Assembly (NCBI GenBank): GCA_052169395.1
Contig: JBQNCN010000003.1
Location: forward strand, 62,001-126,000
Direction: 5' to 3'
DNA from: Fimenecus sp052169395
GTDB taxonomy: Bacteria > Bacillota > Clostridia > Oscillospirales > Acutalibacteraceae
DNA: 64,000 bases
In this document: positions 7,377 through 15,758 of the stretch, piece after piece
Numbering within the stretch: the stretch's first letter is position 1
Layout: each line of letters opens with the position of its first letter
Program-made: the position numbers and the translations under genes
The notes under the pieces: generated by a model
What the model was told of the DNA's origin: nothing
What the model saw: the letters and a program-made list of their open reading frames with translations, nothing else
Databases searched by the model: none

Positions 7377-8737
7377 TAACGCCTCTCAAAAATGTCGGAA
7401 ATATCTTTAACCTTATAATCGGATACAACAATAATTACACTATCGCCTTGCCTTATCTCATCTTTTCCCTTAGGAAGAATAAGTGTTCCATTTCTAAAAA
7501 TAGTGCAAATAATTGTATTTTTCTTTAATTTCAAACTCTCAAGAGGTTTTTTTAAAAAATCATAATCCTTGTCTATTGAAAATTCAAGTGCCTCTGCACG
7601 GCCTCCCTCAAGACTATAAAGATTCTGAACAGCTATTCCCCTTGCTTTATCAATAGATCTAACATAACGGACTATATAATCCGCAGTTATAAGCTGTGGA
7701 TTCATTATTGTATCAAGGTTCAAATTTTCTATTGTTTCACTAAAATTCATACGATGAATTCTTGTAATTATTTTAGCATCCGTATTATTCATGGCATAAA
7801 GCGATAAAAGAATATTTTCCTCATCAAAACCAAGCGATGCTACAAAACCTCCTACAGTGGAAAGGTTTTCACGTTCAAGTATCTTTGAGTCGGTTGCATC
7901 TGCATAAACTATTGTAGCTTTTTCAAGCTTTTCAGCCAAAATTTCACAACGTTCCATATTATTTTCAATTATCGTAACGCCGGTTCCTGAAGAAATAAGC
8001 TTTTGTGCAAGATAAAATGCCGTCCTTCCCCCTCCTGCAATAAGCACCTCTGAAACCTTACCCGTTCTAAGCCCTATTTTCCTTAAAAATTCGGCAACGG
8101 ATTTTCTGCTACCCACAATCCCTACAGTGTCACCTGTTTCAAACACAAAATCTCCGTTCGGAATAAGAATTTCATCATGTCTTTTTACCGTACAGAAAAG
8201 CACATCACTTTTATATTGAGATATAACACGACTTACAGAGTTTTTTAAAAGCCTTGACCCTTCAACAATATGAAAATGAAAAAGTTCTACACATCCTCCG
8301 GAAAATACATCTATTTTTGAGACCTGCATAAACTGAAGCACACGAGAAATTTCATTGGCAGTTATAAGTTCTGGATTTATAAGCATATCCACACCGAATA
8401 TATTTTGTATATATTCTCCACCTTTCTTATAAACAGGATCTGTAACTCTCGCTATTGTACTGCAGTTGCCTAAACTTTTAGCCATTGCACAGCATAAAAT
8501 ATTTTTTTCATCAGATCCAGTTACAGCAATAAAAAGATCCGCTCTATCAACACCTGAATTTTTAAGTACATCAACATCTGCACCGTCTCCTAAAAATGCA
8601 ATTGCATCAATTTCATCAACAATATACTGCTCAAGTGCTTCGTTTTTATCAATCAGCGTAATATTATGTCCCTCTTCGGAAAGTCTTTTCGCAAGAAATC
8701 TTCCTACATTACCGCAGCCGACAATAATAATTTGCAT
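7376..8737 (-). CDS. trkA: Potassium transporter regulatory subunit TrkA
   Basis: Peripheral nucleotide-binding gating subunit of the Trk potassium transporter. The 453 residues contain two tandem RCK halves, each with a Rossmann NAD-binding domain and an RCK_C lobe: the first starts with IIVGCGNVGRFLAKRL, the second with VLIAGGGRTAFYLAQKL near residue 225. This doubled form is TrkA rather than the single-unit KtrA. It is the first gene of the run that continues through trkH, esterase, sialidase and proB. Confidence 0.95.
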   Translation of the reverse strand: MQIIIVGCGNVGRFLAKRLSEEGHNITLIDKNEALEQYIVDEIDAIAFLGDGADVDVLKNSGVDRADLFIAVTGSDEKNILCCAMAKSLGNCSTIARVTDPVYKKGGEYIQNIFGVDMLINPELITANEISRVLQFMQVSKIDVFSGGCVELFHFHIVEGSRLLKNSVSRVISQYKSDVLFCTVKRHDEILIPNGDFVFETGDTVGIVGSRKSVAEFLRKIGLRTGKVSEVLIAGGGRTAFYLAQKLISSGTGVTIIENNMERCEILAEKLEKATIVYADATDSKILERENLSTVGGFVASLGFDEENILLSLYAMNNTDAKIITRIHRMNFSETIENLNLDTIMNPQLITADYIVRYVRSIDKARGIAVQNLYSLEGGRAEALEFSIDKDYDFLKKPLESLKLKKNTIICTIFRNGTLILPKGKDEIRQGDSVIIVVSDYKVKDISDIFERR

Positions 8738-8779
8738 TTATTCCTCTTGAATCTTTTAAAGTTAATAAATATTTATAAT

Positions 8780-8808
8780 ACATTACTAAATACTCTGGCT
8801 TTTGTCAA
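8780..8808 (-). promoter_or_regulatory. Probable promoter of the trkA operon
   Basis: Minus strand TTGACA (8808-8803), 17 bp spacer, TAATGT (8785-8780), about 45 bases before the trkA start. The -10 box is a weaker match. Confidence 0.6.
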
Positions 8809-8946
8809 TATAAACAAAATATTCCAACATACTGACACAAAATCAAAAAATAAATCACTCAAATATTTTGTAAAATATATTGCTTTTATATTTTTTTTAT
8901 GTTAATATAATTTATAAAATATAAGTATTTAAGGTTGTGCAGTGAT

Positions 8947-9084
8947 ATGAAACTAAAAAAATATATTGCTCCTAAAGCCGAATTGATAGAATTTGAAATA
9001 GCAAAATACTGTGAAGGTCCATCTCAACTTCCTACAATAACACCCGGTGAAATTCCTACAGATGATGACTGGATCGATATTTAA
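8947..9084 (+). CDS. Small orphan peptide, 45 residues
   Basis: Not an established family that I can name. ATG at 8947 to TAA at 9082-9084. The peptide has a basic N-terminus (MKLKKYIAPKAELIEFEIAKYC), a single Cys at residue 22, then a Pro/Thr-rich stretch and a strongly acidic end (DDDWIDI). Short clostridial peptides beginning with a Y-x-A-P-x-x-E pattern are, from memory, recurrent and uncharacterised. A TATAAT lies at 8906-8911 and a strong terminator follows at once, so it looks like a dedicated transcript. The ribosome-binding site (AAGG) is weak and offset. No modifying or export enzyme is next to it. Confidence 0.6.
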   Translation: MKLKKYIAPKAELIEFEIAKYCEGPSQLPTITPGEIPTDDDWIDI

Positions 9085-9108
9085 TTTATAAAACTGTCTA
9101 TTTATTTG

Positions 9109-9134
9109 CGACGGATTTTTTCCGTCGTTTTTAT
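9109..9134 (+). terminator. Terminator after the small peptide gene
   Basis: Perfect stem CGACGGA/TCCGTCG with a five-T loop (9109-9127) followed by a T-rich tail. It separates the 45-residue peptide gene from the oxidoreductase gene. Confidence 0.9.
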
Positions 9135-9234
9135 TTTTGTTTGTCTTTGCTTACTAAAACTAAACTATCTATAAATAAAAATTATATATATAAGAAATAT
9201 TACTATATTTATAGTAATTAATATATTTTTTTCA

Positions 9235-9263
9235 TTTACAGAGCATATCCTTTGTGATAAGAT
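9235..9263 (+). promoter_or_regulatory. Probable promoter of the pyruvate oxidoreductase gene
   Basis: TTTACA (9235-9240), 17 bp spacer, TAAGAT (9258-9263). The -10 box is overlapped by a dyad at 9253-9275. Confidence 0.55.
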
Positions 9264-9275
9264 ACAATTATCACA
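9253..9275 (+). promoter_or_regulatory. Dyad overlapping the oxidoreductase promoter (possible operator)
   Basis: Perfect 8-bp inverted repeat TGTGATAA (9253-9260) and TTATCACA (9268-9275) with a 7-bp centre, immediately followed by a second small inverted repeat CACAC/GTGTG (9272-9285). Location over the -10 box suggests a repressor site, but the regulator is unknown; it does not fit the Rex or CRP spacing. Confidence 0.5.
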
Positions 9276-9326
9276 CAAATGTGTGCTTACTTTATATATA
9301 CTATTTAATGTTTCAGGAGGATTTTA

Positions 9327-12300
9327 ATGGCTGATAAAAAAATGTCTGCCATAGTTCGTAAAAGAAAAACTATGGACGGCAACAATGCAGCTGCGTGGGT
9401 TTCTTATGCCTTTACAGAGGTTGCGGGAATCTACCCTATCACCCCGTCAAGCCCAATGGCGGACTATGTTGACCAATGGTCTGCAAAAGGAATGAAGAAT
9501 GTTTTCGGCGAAACTGTTAAAGTTGCCGAAATGCAAAGTGAAGCCGGTGCCTCAGGTACAGTCCACGGTTCGCTCACCGCAGGTGCGCTTACCACAACAT
9601 ACACTGCATCACAAGGTCTTCTTCTTATGATTCCCAATATGTTTAAAATTGCAGGAGAACTTTTACCGACCGTTTTTCATGTTTCGGCAAGAACTGTTGC
9701 AGCACAATCACTTAACATTTTCGGAGATCATTCGGATGTTATGGCTTGTCGCAGCACAGGCTTTGCAATGCTTGCAGAAACAAATACACAGGAAGTTATG
9801 GATTTAGCACCTGTTGCTCATCTCTCCGCAATTGAGGGAAGAGTTCCGTTTGTAAACTTTTTTGACGGTTTCAGAACCTCACATGAAATTCAAAAAATAA
9901 AAATTTGGGATTATGAAGATCTTAAGGACATGGTTAATTTCGACGCAGTAGATTCCTTCAGAAAGCGTTCACTTAACCCGGAAAGACCGACAATGCGCGG
10001 TTCTCATGAAAACGGAGATGTTTTTTTCCAACACCGTGAAGCAATAAATAAATATTATGATGCCGTTCCTGAAATAGTTGAAAAATATATGGAAAAAGTC
10101 AATGCAAAAATAGGTACAGACTATAAACTTTTCAACTACTACGGTGCACATGATGCTGAAAGAGTAATTATTGCAATGGGCTCCGTATGTGATGTTGCGG
10201 AGGAGGTAATAGATTATCTACTTGCAAAAGGTGAAAAGGTCGGTCTTATAAAAGTAAGACTTTATCGTCCGTTCAGAGCCGATAAACTTATAGCCGCAAT
10301 GCCTGAAACAGTAAAAAAAATAGCAGTCCTGGATAGAACAAAAGAGCCGGGTGCTTTAGGTGAACCACTTTATCTTGATGTAATCACAGCTTTAAATGAG
10401 CAAGGCAGAAAAGCTGATGTAATAGGTGGAAGATACGGACTCGGCTCAAAAGACACAACTCCGGCCTCAATCTTTGCAGTTTATGACGAACTCTCAAAAA
10501 ATGAGATGAAAAATCACTTTACAATTGGTATAAACGACGACGTAACACATCTTTCACTTGAGGAAAAAATTGCTCCTATCACCTCTGCAAATGGTACCAC
10601 GGAATGTAAGTTCTGGGGGCTTGGTGGAGACGGTACCGTTGGTGCAAATAAAAACTCAATTAAAATTATTGGAGATCATACAGAAAAATATGTTCAGGCA
10701 TATTTTCAGTATGACTCAAAAAAAACAGGCGGCGTAACAATTTCACACCTTCGTTTCGGAGATAATCAAATTAAAAGTTCTTACTATGTTCACAAGGCGG
10801 ATTTTGTAGCATGCCACAATCCTTCTTATATTGAAAAAGGATTTAAGATTGCAGAAGATGTAAAACCGAACGGAGCACTTCTCATTAACTGTCAGTGGGA
10901 CTTTGATGAGCTTTCAGCAAAGCTTCCCGCAAAAGCAAAACGTTACATTGCTGAAAATAATGTAAATCTTTACACAATAAATGCCATCAGCCTTGCACAA
11001 AAAGTTGGTATGGGTAAGCGCACAAATACTATTCTTCAGGCGGCATTTTTTGCTCTTGCGAAAATTCTTCCAATCGATGAAGCAGTAAAATATATGAAAG
11101 ATGCTGCAACAACTTCATATCTCAAAAAAGGTCAGGATGTTGTGGATAAAAACCACAATGCTATTGACGCAGGCGTTTCAGCTTTTGTAAAGATAGATGT
11201 TCCCGAATCATGGAAAAATGCTTCTGAAGAAATAAATGAGCTTCCAATTGAAGGCGACCAAAAACTTGTAAAAATGGTTCGTGAAATTCTTAATCCCATT
11301 GATAATATGGACGGAGATTCACTTCCCGTTTCCGTTTTCTTTGATCATGCCGACGGCACATTTGAAACAGGTGCTTCCGCCTATGAAAAACGCGGTGTTG
11401 CAGTTATGGTTCCTGAATGGAATGAAAAAACTTGTGTGCAATGTAATCGCTGCGGATATGTTTGCCCACACGCAACAATAAGACCGTTTGCTCTTACAGA
11501 AACGGAAGTAAGCAATGCACCTAATACGGCAACTATCACAGAAAAGAAAGGTCTCGGAAAAGACAAATATAAATATACGATTTCCGTATCTCCGCTTGAC
11601 TGTATGGGTTGTGGAGTATGTACCTCCGTTTGTCCCACAAATTCTCTTACAATGGTACCAAGAGAATCACAGGATGAAAAACAAAGTGCATTTGACTATT
11701 TTGTAAAAAATGTTTCAGTAAAAGAAGATTTGGCGTCCAACAAAAATGTTATTGCGTCACAATTCAATACACCACTTCTTGAATTCTCAGGCTCCTGTGC
11801 AGGATGTGCTGAAACCTCATACGCAAGACTTATCACACAGCTTTTCGGCGACAAAATGTATATTGCCAACGCTACGGGATGTTCTTCAATCTGGGGCGGT
11901 CCTGCAGCAACATCACCGTTTACAAAAACAAAGGACGGCAGAGGTCCAGCATGGGCAAACTCTTTATTTGAAGATAATGCAGAATTTGGATATGGTATGT
12001 ATTTAGGTCAAGAAGCAATTCGTTCAAGACTTGCAAAAAAAGTTGCAAATCTTTCAGATTCAAGTGTATCAGATGAGCTCAAAGAAAAAGCAAAAGCATA
12101 TATTGAAACCTTTGAGGACTTAAATGCAAACGATATTGCTGCAAAAGAGCTTGTAGCTGCTATCGACAGAGAAAATCTTTCAACTGATGATGCAAAGGAC
12201 ATTCTTAAAAATAAGGAATATCTAGGTAAGAAGAGTGTCTGGGTATTTGGCGGCGACGGCTGGGCTTATGACATCGGCTTTGGCGGTGTCGACCATGTAC

Positions 12301-12902
12301 TTGCACAAAATAAGGATATAAACATATTCGTATTTGACACCGAGGTTTACAGTAATACAGGCGGTCAGGCTTCAAAGGCTTCACAGGTAGGTCAAGTTGC
12401 ACAGTTTGCTGCAGCAGGCAAAGAGATTTCAAAGAAATCTCTTGCTGAAATTGCAATGAGCTATGGTTATATCTATGTTGCAAAAATTGCAATGGGTGCG
12501 GATCTCAATCAAACTCTTAAAGCAATAGCGGAAGCGGAAGCATATAACGGGCCTTCACTTGTCATAGGCTATGCTCCCTGTGAAATGCATTCAATTAAAG
12601 GCGGTATGTTTAACTGTCAGAATGAAATGAAGCGTGCTGTTGATGCAGGATATTGGAATTTATTCAGATTTAATCCTGAGCTTTCAAAGCAGAGCAAAAA
12701 TCCCTTTACGCTTGATTCAAAGCCTGCAACCGCTTCTTACAGAGATTTCATTATGAATGAAGCACGCTATTCAAGACTTACAAGAGAATTCCCGGAAAGA
12801 GCGGAAAAACTCTTTGCAAATGCAGAGACAAATGCAACAAAGCGCTATGCTCATCTTGAAAGACTTAAGGCAATGTATGCTCCTGAAGAAAAAACAGAAT
12901 AA
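9327..12902 (+). CDS. nifJ: Pyruvate:ferredoxin (flavodoxin) oxidoreductase
   Basis: Oxidative decarboxylation of pyruvate to acetyl-CoA with reduction of ferredoxin or flavodoxin; cytoplasmic key enzyme of clostridial fermentation. The 1191-residue single-chain homodimeric form is complete: N-terminal pyruvate-binding domain (YPITPSSPM), gamma domain, a two-cluster ferredoxin domain (CVQCNRC...CP near residue 702 and CMGCGVC...CP near 757), and the TPP domain with CAGCAETS, the GDGWAYDIGFGG site and SNTGGQ. Ribosome-binding site CAGGAGGATTTTA. It is flanked by terminators on both sides, so monocistronic, and is followed by a flavodoxin-like gene. Confidence 0.98.
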   Translation: MADKKMSAIVRKRKTMDGNNAAAWVSYAFTEVAGIYPITPSSPMADYVDQWSAKGMKNVFGETVKVAEMQSEAGASGTVHGSLTAGALTTTYTASQGLLLMIPNMFKIAGELLPTVFHVSARTVAAQSLNIFGDHSDVMACRSTGFAMLAETNTQEVMDLAPVAHLSAIEGRVPFVNFFDGFRTSHEIQKIKIWDYEDLKDMVNFDAVDSFRKRSLNPERPTMRGSHENGDVFFQHREAINKYYDAVPEIVEKYMEKVNAKIGTDYKLFNYYGAHDAERVIIAMGSVCDVAEEVIDYLLAKGEKVGLIKVRLYRPFRADKLIAAMPETVKKIAVLDRTKEPGALGEPLYLDVITALNEQGRKADVIGGRYGLGSKDTTPASIFAVYDELSKNEMKNHFTIGINDDVTHLSLEEKIAPITSANGTTECKFWGLGGDGTVGANKNSIKIIGDHTEKYVQAYFQYDSKKTGGVTISHLRFGDNQIKSSYYVHKADFVACHNPSYIEKGFKIAEDVKPNGALLINCQWDFDELSAKLPAKAKRYIAENNVNLYTINAISLAQKVGMGKRTNTILQAAFFALAKILPIDEAVKYMKDAATTSYLKKGQDVVDKNHNAIDAGVSAFVKIDVPESWKNASEEINELPIEGDQKLVKMVREILNPIDNMDGDSLPVSVFFDHADGTFETGASAYEKRGVAVMVPEWNEKTCVQCNRCGYVCPHATIRPFALTETEVSNAPNTATITEKKGLGKDKYKYTISVSPLDCMGCGVCTSVCPTNSLTMVPRESQDEKQSAFDYFVKNVSVKEDLASNKNVIASQFNTPLLEFSGSCAGCAETSYARLITQLFGDKMYIANATGCSSIWGGPAATSPFTKTKDGRGPAWANSLFEDNAEFGYGMYLGQEAIRSRLAKKVANLSDSSVSDELKEKAKAYIETFEDLNANDIAAKELVAAIDRENLSTDDAKDILKNKEYLGKKSVWVFGGDGWAYDIGFGGVDHVLAQNKDINIFVFDTEVYSNTGGQASKASQVGQVAQFAAAGKEISKKSLAEIAMSYGYIYVAKIAMGADLNQTLKAIAEAEAYNGPSLVIGYAPCEMHSIKGGMFNCQNEMKRAVDAGYWNLFRFNPELSKQSKNPFTLDSKPATASYRDFIMNEARYSRLTREFPERAEKLFANAETNATKRYAHLERLKAMYAPEEKTE

Positions 12903-12910
12903 GCTTTCTT

Positions 12911-12948
12911 AAAAACAAAAGAACCGCCAAAGCGGTTCTTTTGTTTTT
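12911..12948 (+). terminator. Terminator after the oxidoreductase gene
   Basis: Perfect 17-bp stem (12911-12927 with 12932-12948, core GAACCGC/GCGGTTC) with a CAAA loop; the distal arm ends in a T-run. The A-run on the other side makes it potentially bidirectional. Confidence 0.92.
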
Positions 12949-12963
12949 ATTTAAATTTACTTA

Positions 12964-12992
12964 TTGACATTTTGATTAGTTTATGCTAATTT
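12964..12992 (+). promoter_or_regulatory. Promoter of the flavodoxin-DUF3793 pair
   Basis: TTGACA (12964-12969), 17 bp spacer, TAATTT (12987-12992) with an extended -10 TG. An inverted TTAG/CTAA dyad lies within the spacer and -10. Confidence 0.82.
12976..12989 (+). promoter_or_regulatory. TTAG-N6-CTAA dyad, candidate iron-regulator operator
   Basis: TTAGTTTATGCTAA lies between the -35 and -10 of the flavodoxin promoter. The same TTAG-N6-CTAA geometry is found just downstream of the feo operon -10 (28250-28263). DtxR-family sites are built from TTAGG/CCTAA elements, and a DtxR-type gene is present at 24645. Assignment as its operator is inference. Confidence 0.5.
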
Positions 12993-13028
12993 ATCAGAGT
13001 AATAACTTACTTTTAGGAGGAATTAAAA

Positions 13029-13379
13029 ATGAAGTACGCATTTGCATCAAGAACAGGTAATGTTGAAAGCATTATTGATAAATTGGGTTTAGATGCATTA
13101 AGAATTGATTCTGGTTCTGAAACCATTGACGAAGATTTCATCTTATTTACATATACGGACGGATATGGTGATGTACCCTTTGAGGTTGAAGGCTTTTTAG
13201 AAGCAAATTCTGCACATCTTAAGGGAGTTGTTTGCAGCGGAAGCACCGATTACGGAGACGCTTACTGTAAAGCCGGAGATGTTATTGCGGAGCAATATTC
13301 AGTCCCCTGTCTTTATAAAGTTGAAGACGATGGCGACGATGAAGCTATTGCAGAAATAAAAACGGCATTAGGTATCTGA
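13029..13379 (+). CDS. NrdI-type flavodoxin
   Basis: Small FMN protein of the NrdI family. Of the 116 residues, SRTGNVESI near the N-terminus is the phosphate-binding loop, TYTDGYGDVP and VCSGSTDYGDAYCKAGD are the two other flavin loops, and YSVPCLYKVEDDGD matches the NrdI end. NrdI normally matures the class Ib ribonucleotide reductase, but no nrdE or nrdF is near. Position beside the pyruvate oxidoreductase and the possible iron-regulated promoter suggest it could instead act as an electron carrier under iron limitation. AGGAGGAATTAAAA precedes the ATG; the next gene starts directly after its stop. Confidence 0.8.
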   Translation: MKYAFASRTGNVESIIDKLGLDALRIDSGSETIDEDFILFTYTDGYGDVPFEVEGFLEANSAHLKGVVCSGSTDYGDAYCKAGDVIAEQYSVPCLYKVEDDGDDEAIAEIKTALGI

Positions 13380-13946
13380 ATGCCACAAGGCTTGGAATTG
13401 TTCCAGAAAAGGCTTGCAGCACTTTGTGCCTGTACGCTTGCAAATATGAAAACCGGAAATCTGTTTTGCATATTTAAAAGCGATATTCCGGATTTTGACG
13501 AATGCATTACATATTTCAATAAGCTTCTTTATCAATACGGTTATAATATTATGGTGCTTAAAGACTGCGGAAACAGAGTTTTAATTTATCTTTATAATAA
13601 AAATAAATTAGACTATACCTTAAACCAAATTGAAATTAAAAAATTTTTATTTGAATACGGCTATGCATATAAAACCCTTAGCGAAGCAATTTCAACCCTT
13701 AAAAGCAGAATTTCTGTAAAATGCGTGCCACACGAAATAGGCGTTTTTTTAGGCTATCCATTACAGGATATAAAAGAATTTATCAATCCTAAAAAAAATG
13801 CCGTACTTTGCGGAATATGGAAGGTTTATGGCAATAAAAAAAAGTTCGAAAAACTTTTTTACAGATATGATTGCTGCACAAGAACATTTGAAAATAAGAT
13901 TTCAAATGGCGAAAGTCTTTTGAGTCTTGTACAAAAACTAAATTAG
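13380..13946 (+). CDS. DUF3793 family protein
   Basis: Function unknown. The 188-residue soluble protein carries the family marks as I recall them: HEIGVFLGYPLQDIKEFI followed by GIWKVYG and a Cys-containing FYRYDCCTRTF segment. The ATG abuts the stop of the NrdI-type flavodoxin with no gap, so the two are translationally coupled and share the promoter with the TTAG/CTAA dyad. Several Cys residues (CACTL, KCVP, VLCG, DCC) could bind a metal, but no classical motif is present. A strong terminator ends the pair. Confidence 0.75.
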   Translation: MPQGLELFQKRLAALCACTLANMKTGNLFCIFKSDIPDFDECITYFNKLLYQYGYNIMVLKDCGNRVLIYLYNKNKLDYTLNQIEIKKFLFEYGYAYKTLSEAISTLKSRISVKCVPHEIGVFLGYPLQDIKEFINPKKNAVLCGIWKVYGNKKKFEKLFYRYDCCTRTFENKISNGESLLSLVQKLN

Positions 13947-13975
13947 CTTAAAATTTAATAACTGCCTTACTTTTT

Positions 13976-14006
13976 AAAAAGGAGCTCACAAAGTGAGTTC
14001 CTTTTT
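13976..14006 (+). terminator. Terminator after DUF3793 gene
   Basis: Stem AAAAAGGAGCTCAC with GTGAGTTCCTTTTT (one G-T wobble), loop AAA, ending in a T-run. Because both arms carry A/T runs it may also stop minus-strand transcription from the facing gene. Confidence 0.85.
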
Positions 14007-14213
14007 AATATAAATTTAAAATTCACCGCATTAACCGTTCTTTTGACAATTTTCCACTCAATAGAAAATTCTTCACAATAAACCTTTATCTTATTCCCGA
14101 TTTTAACAGATTTTCTTTTTAATCTTTTATCGTTTTTATTATTTTTTATAGTATAACAAAAATCTACAACCTTTACTTTGTCATTTAATATAAAAAATAT
14201 GTCTTGGTGAAAA

Positions 14214-15758
14214 TTATATTCGTTTTTTGTCTAATATTTTTTCAAATTGCTTAATAAGCTTTGTCGGTGTAAGTGACAACTTTGAGTTTTTTTCCACATA
14301 AGTATCGCCTGCCAATCCGTGAAGATACGCAGCGGATATTGCAGCCTTTAAGGTATTTCCAGTTATTAAAAGCATTGAAAGCATAAGTCCTGCCAAAGCA
14401 TCCCCCATACCAGCCGTCGCCATACCATTATTTCCTGTTAAATTGACATAAAAATTCACGCCATCATTTGTAATAACGGTTTTATTCCCTTTTAAAACTA
14501 CTACTGCACCATATTTTTCATAAAGCCTTCTTGCAGTATCAATTCTATCTCTTTGTACTTCCTCAGTGCTTATACCCAAAAGTCTTGCGGCTTCACCCGG
14601 GTGTGGAGTAATTATCACATTTTTTCTGCTGTTTTGTAAAAATTCGGGATTTTTTGCAACAATATTAAGTGCATCGGCATCAAGTATTACAGGTATGGAA
14701 TTTTCATTACTCAAAAGTGCCCTTACGACAAGCTCCGTACCTATGTTGACTCCCATACCGCAGCCTATAAGACAGGCATTATATTTTTTACTTTCTGAAA
14801 GTAGAATTTTATCATTTTTTGCTGATAAAAATCCTTCAGCATCGGACCTTAACGGCAAAAGTATTTTTTCACATACATCACCTGCAACAGCCGCATAAGC
14901 CTTATCAGGAAAAGCCGTACAAATTAATCCTGCACCTGAATTTACCGCCGCACTGCTTGCAATAACCACAGCCCCAGGCATTTTATATGAGCCTGCAATA
15001 ATAAGACCTTTACCAAAATCGCCTTTATTTGAATCTTTTGATTTTTTCGGAATAAATTTAAATATTTCCTGCTTGTCAAGGGTATAAACTCCATTATATT
15101 TTTGTAAAATCTCACTCGGAACTCCGATATCAAGAAGTTTTACTTCACCTGCAAAACTTGATGCGGGAGTTTCCACAAAGCATTTTTTCAGTGCTATAAC
15201 AGTCAGGGTTAAATCCGCTTCTATAACAGCTCCGCATATTTTACCCGTATCCGCTGAAATTCCAGACGGTACATCAAGAGAAATTTTAAAGGCAGAAAGA
15301 GAATTTATAAAATTGAATATTTCAGAAAATTTTTCATCTGCACATCCATGAAAACCCGTCCCGAAGATTGCATCAACAACGATGTTGGCATCATATAAAA
15401 CGGATTTTATGCGTCCGTCATCTTTATCATAAGATAAAATCTCAATTTCTAAATTATCAAGACGTTCATACATATCAAGCGATATATCTCCATACGGAAC
15501 ACCCTTTGTCAAAATAACACTTACTTTATAACCATTTTCCGCAAGGCGCCTTGCCACAACATAACCGTCACCTGCATTTCTACCACCGCCACAAAAAATA
15601 ACAACATTTCTTTTAAAGGTATTGTCAAAACGACGCCTTATTTCCTTTGCCATAGCAGAACCTGCATTTTCCATAAGCCGCATATATGAAATGCCGTTTT
15701 GATCAGCTATGCATTCTATTTCCTTGATTTCTTCTACACTTAAAATTCTTTCAATCAT
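14214..15758 (-). CDS. nnrD: Bifunctional NAD(P)H-hydrate epimerase / ADP-dependent NAD(P)HX dehydratase
   Basis: Repairs hydrated NADH and NADPH. The 514 residues are a fusion: the N-terminal YjeF_N epimerase (NVVIFCGGGRNAGDGYVVARRL, VVDAIFGTGFHG, SLDVPSGISADTG) and the C-terminal ribokinase-like dehydratase (HKGDFGKGLIIAGS-type start, VITPHPGEAARLLG, VVLKGNKTVI, GNNGMATAGMGDALAG). Length matches the two-domain bacterial form. It overlaps the metallophosphoesterase gene by 4 bases. The symbol covers the fused protein. Confidence 0.95.
   Translation of the reverse strand: MIERILSVEEIKEIECIADQNGISYMRLMENAGSAMAKEIRRRFDNTFKRNVVIFCGGGRNAGDGYVVARRLAENGYKVSVILTKGVPYGDISLDMYERLDNLEIEILSYDKDDGRIKSVLYDANIVVDAIFGTGFHGCADEKFSEIFNFINSLSAFKISLDVPSGISADTGKICGAVIEADLTLTVIALKKCFVETPASSFAGEVKLLDIGVPSEILQKYNGVYTLDKQEIFKFIPKKSKDSNKGDFGKGLIIAGSYKMPGAVVIASSAAVNSGAGLICTAFPDKAYAAVAGDVCEKILLPLRSDAEGFLSAKNDKILLSESKKYNACLIGCGMGVNIGTELVVRALLSNENSIPVILDADALNIVAKNPEFLQNSRKNVIITPHPGEAARLLGISTEEVQRDRIDTARRLYEKYGAVVVLKGNKTVITNDGVNFYVNLTGNNGMATAGMGDALAGLMLSMLLITGNTLKAAISAAYLHGLAGDTYVEKNSKLSLTPTKLIKQFEKILDKKRI

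Noticed and set aside
8947..9084. Lasso-peptide or other RiPP precursor
   Set aside because: The YIAP start is suggestive, but no RRE protein, protease, cyclase, radical-SAM enzyme or exporter is near, so no RiPP call is made.
9251..9285. Rex operator upstream of the pyruvate oxidoreductase gene
   Set aside because: Rex sites have TTGTGA/TCACAA halves about 6 bases apart; here the halves are 13 apart, so I list only an unassigned dyad.
13029..13379. Class Ib ribonucleotide reductase operon
   Set aside because: The NrdI-type flavodoxin is present, but no nrdE or nrdF is in the window.
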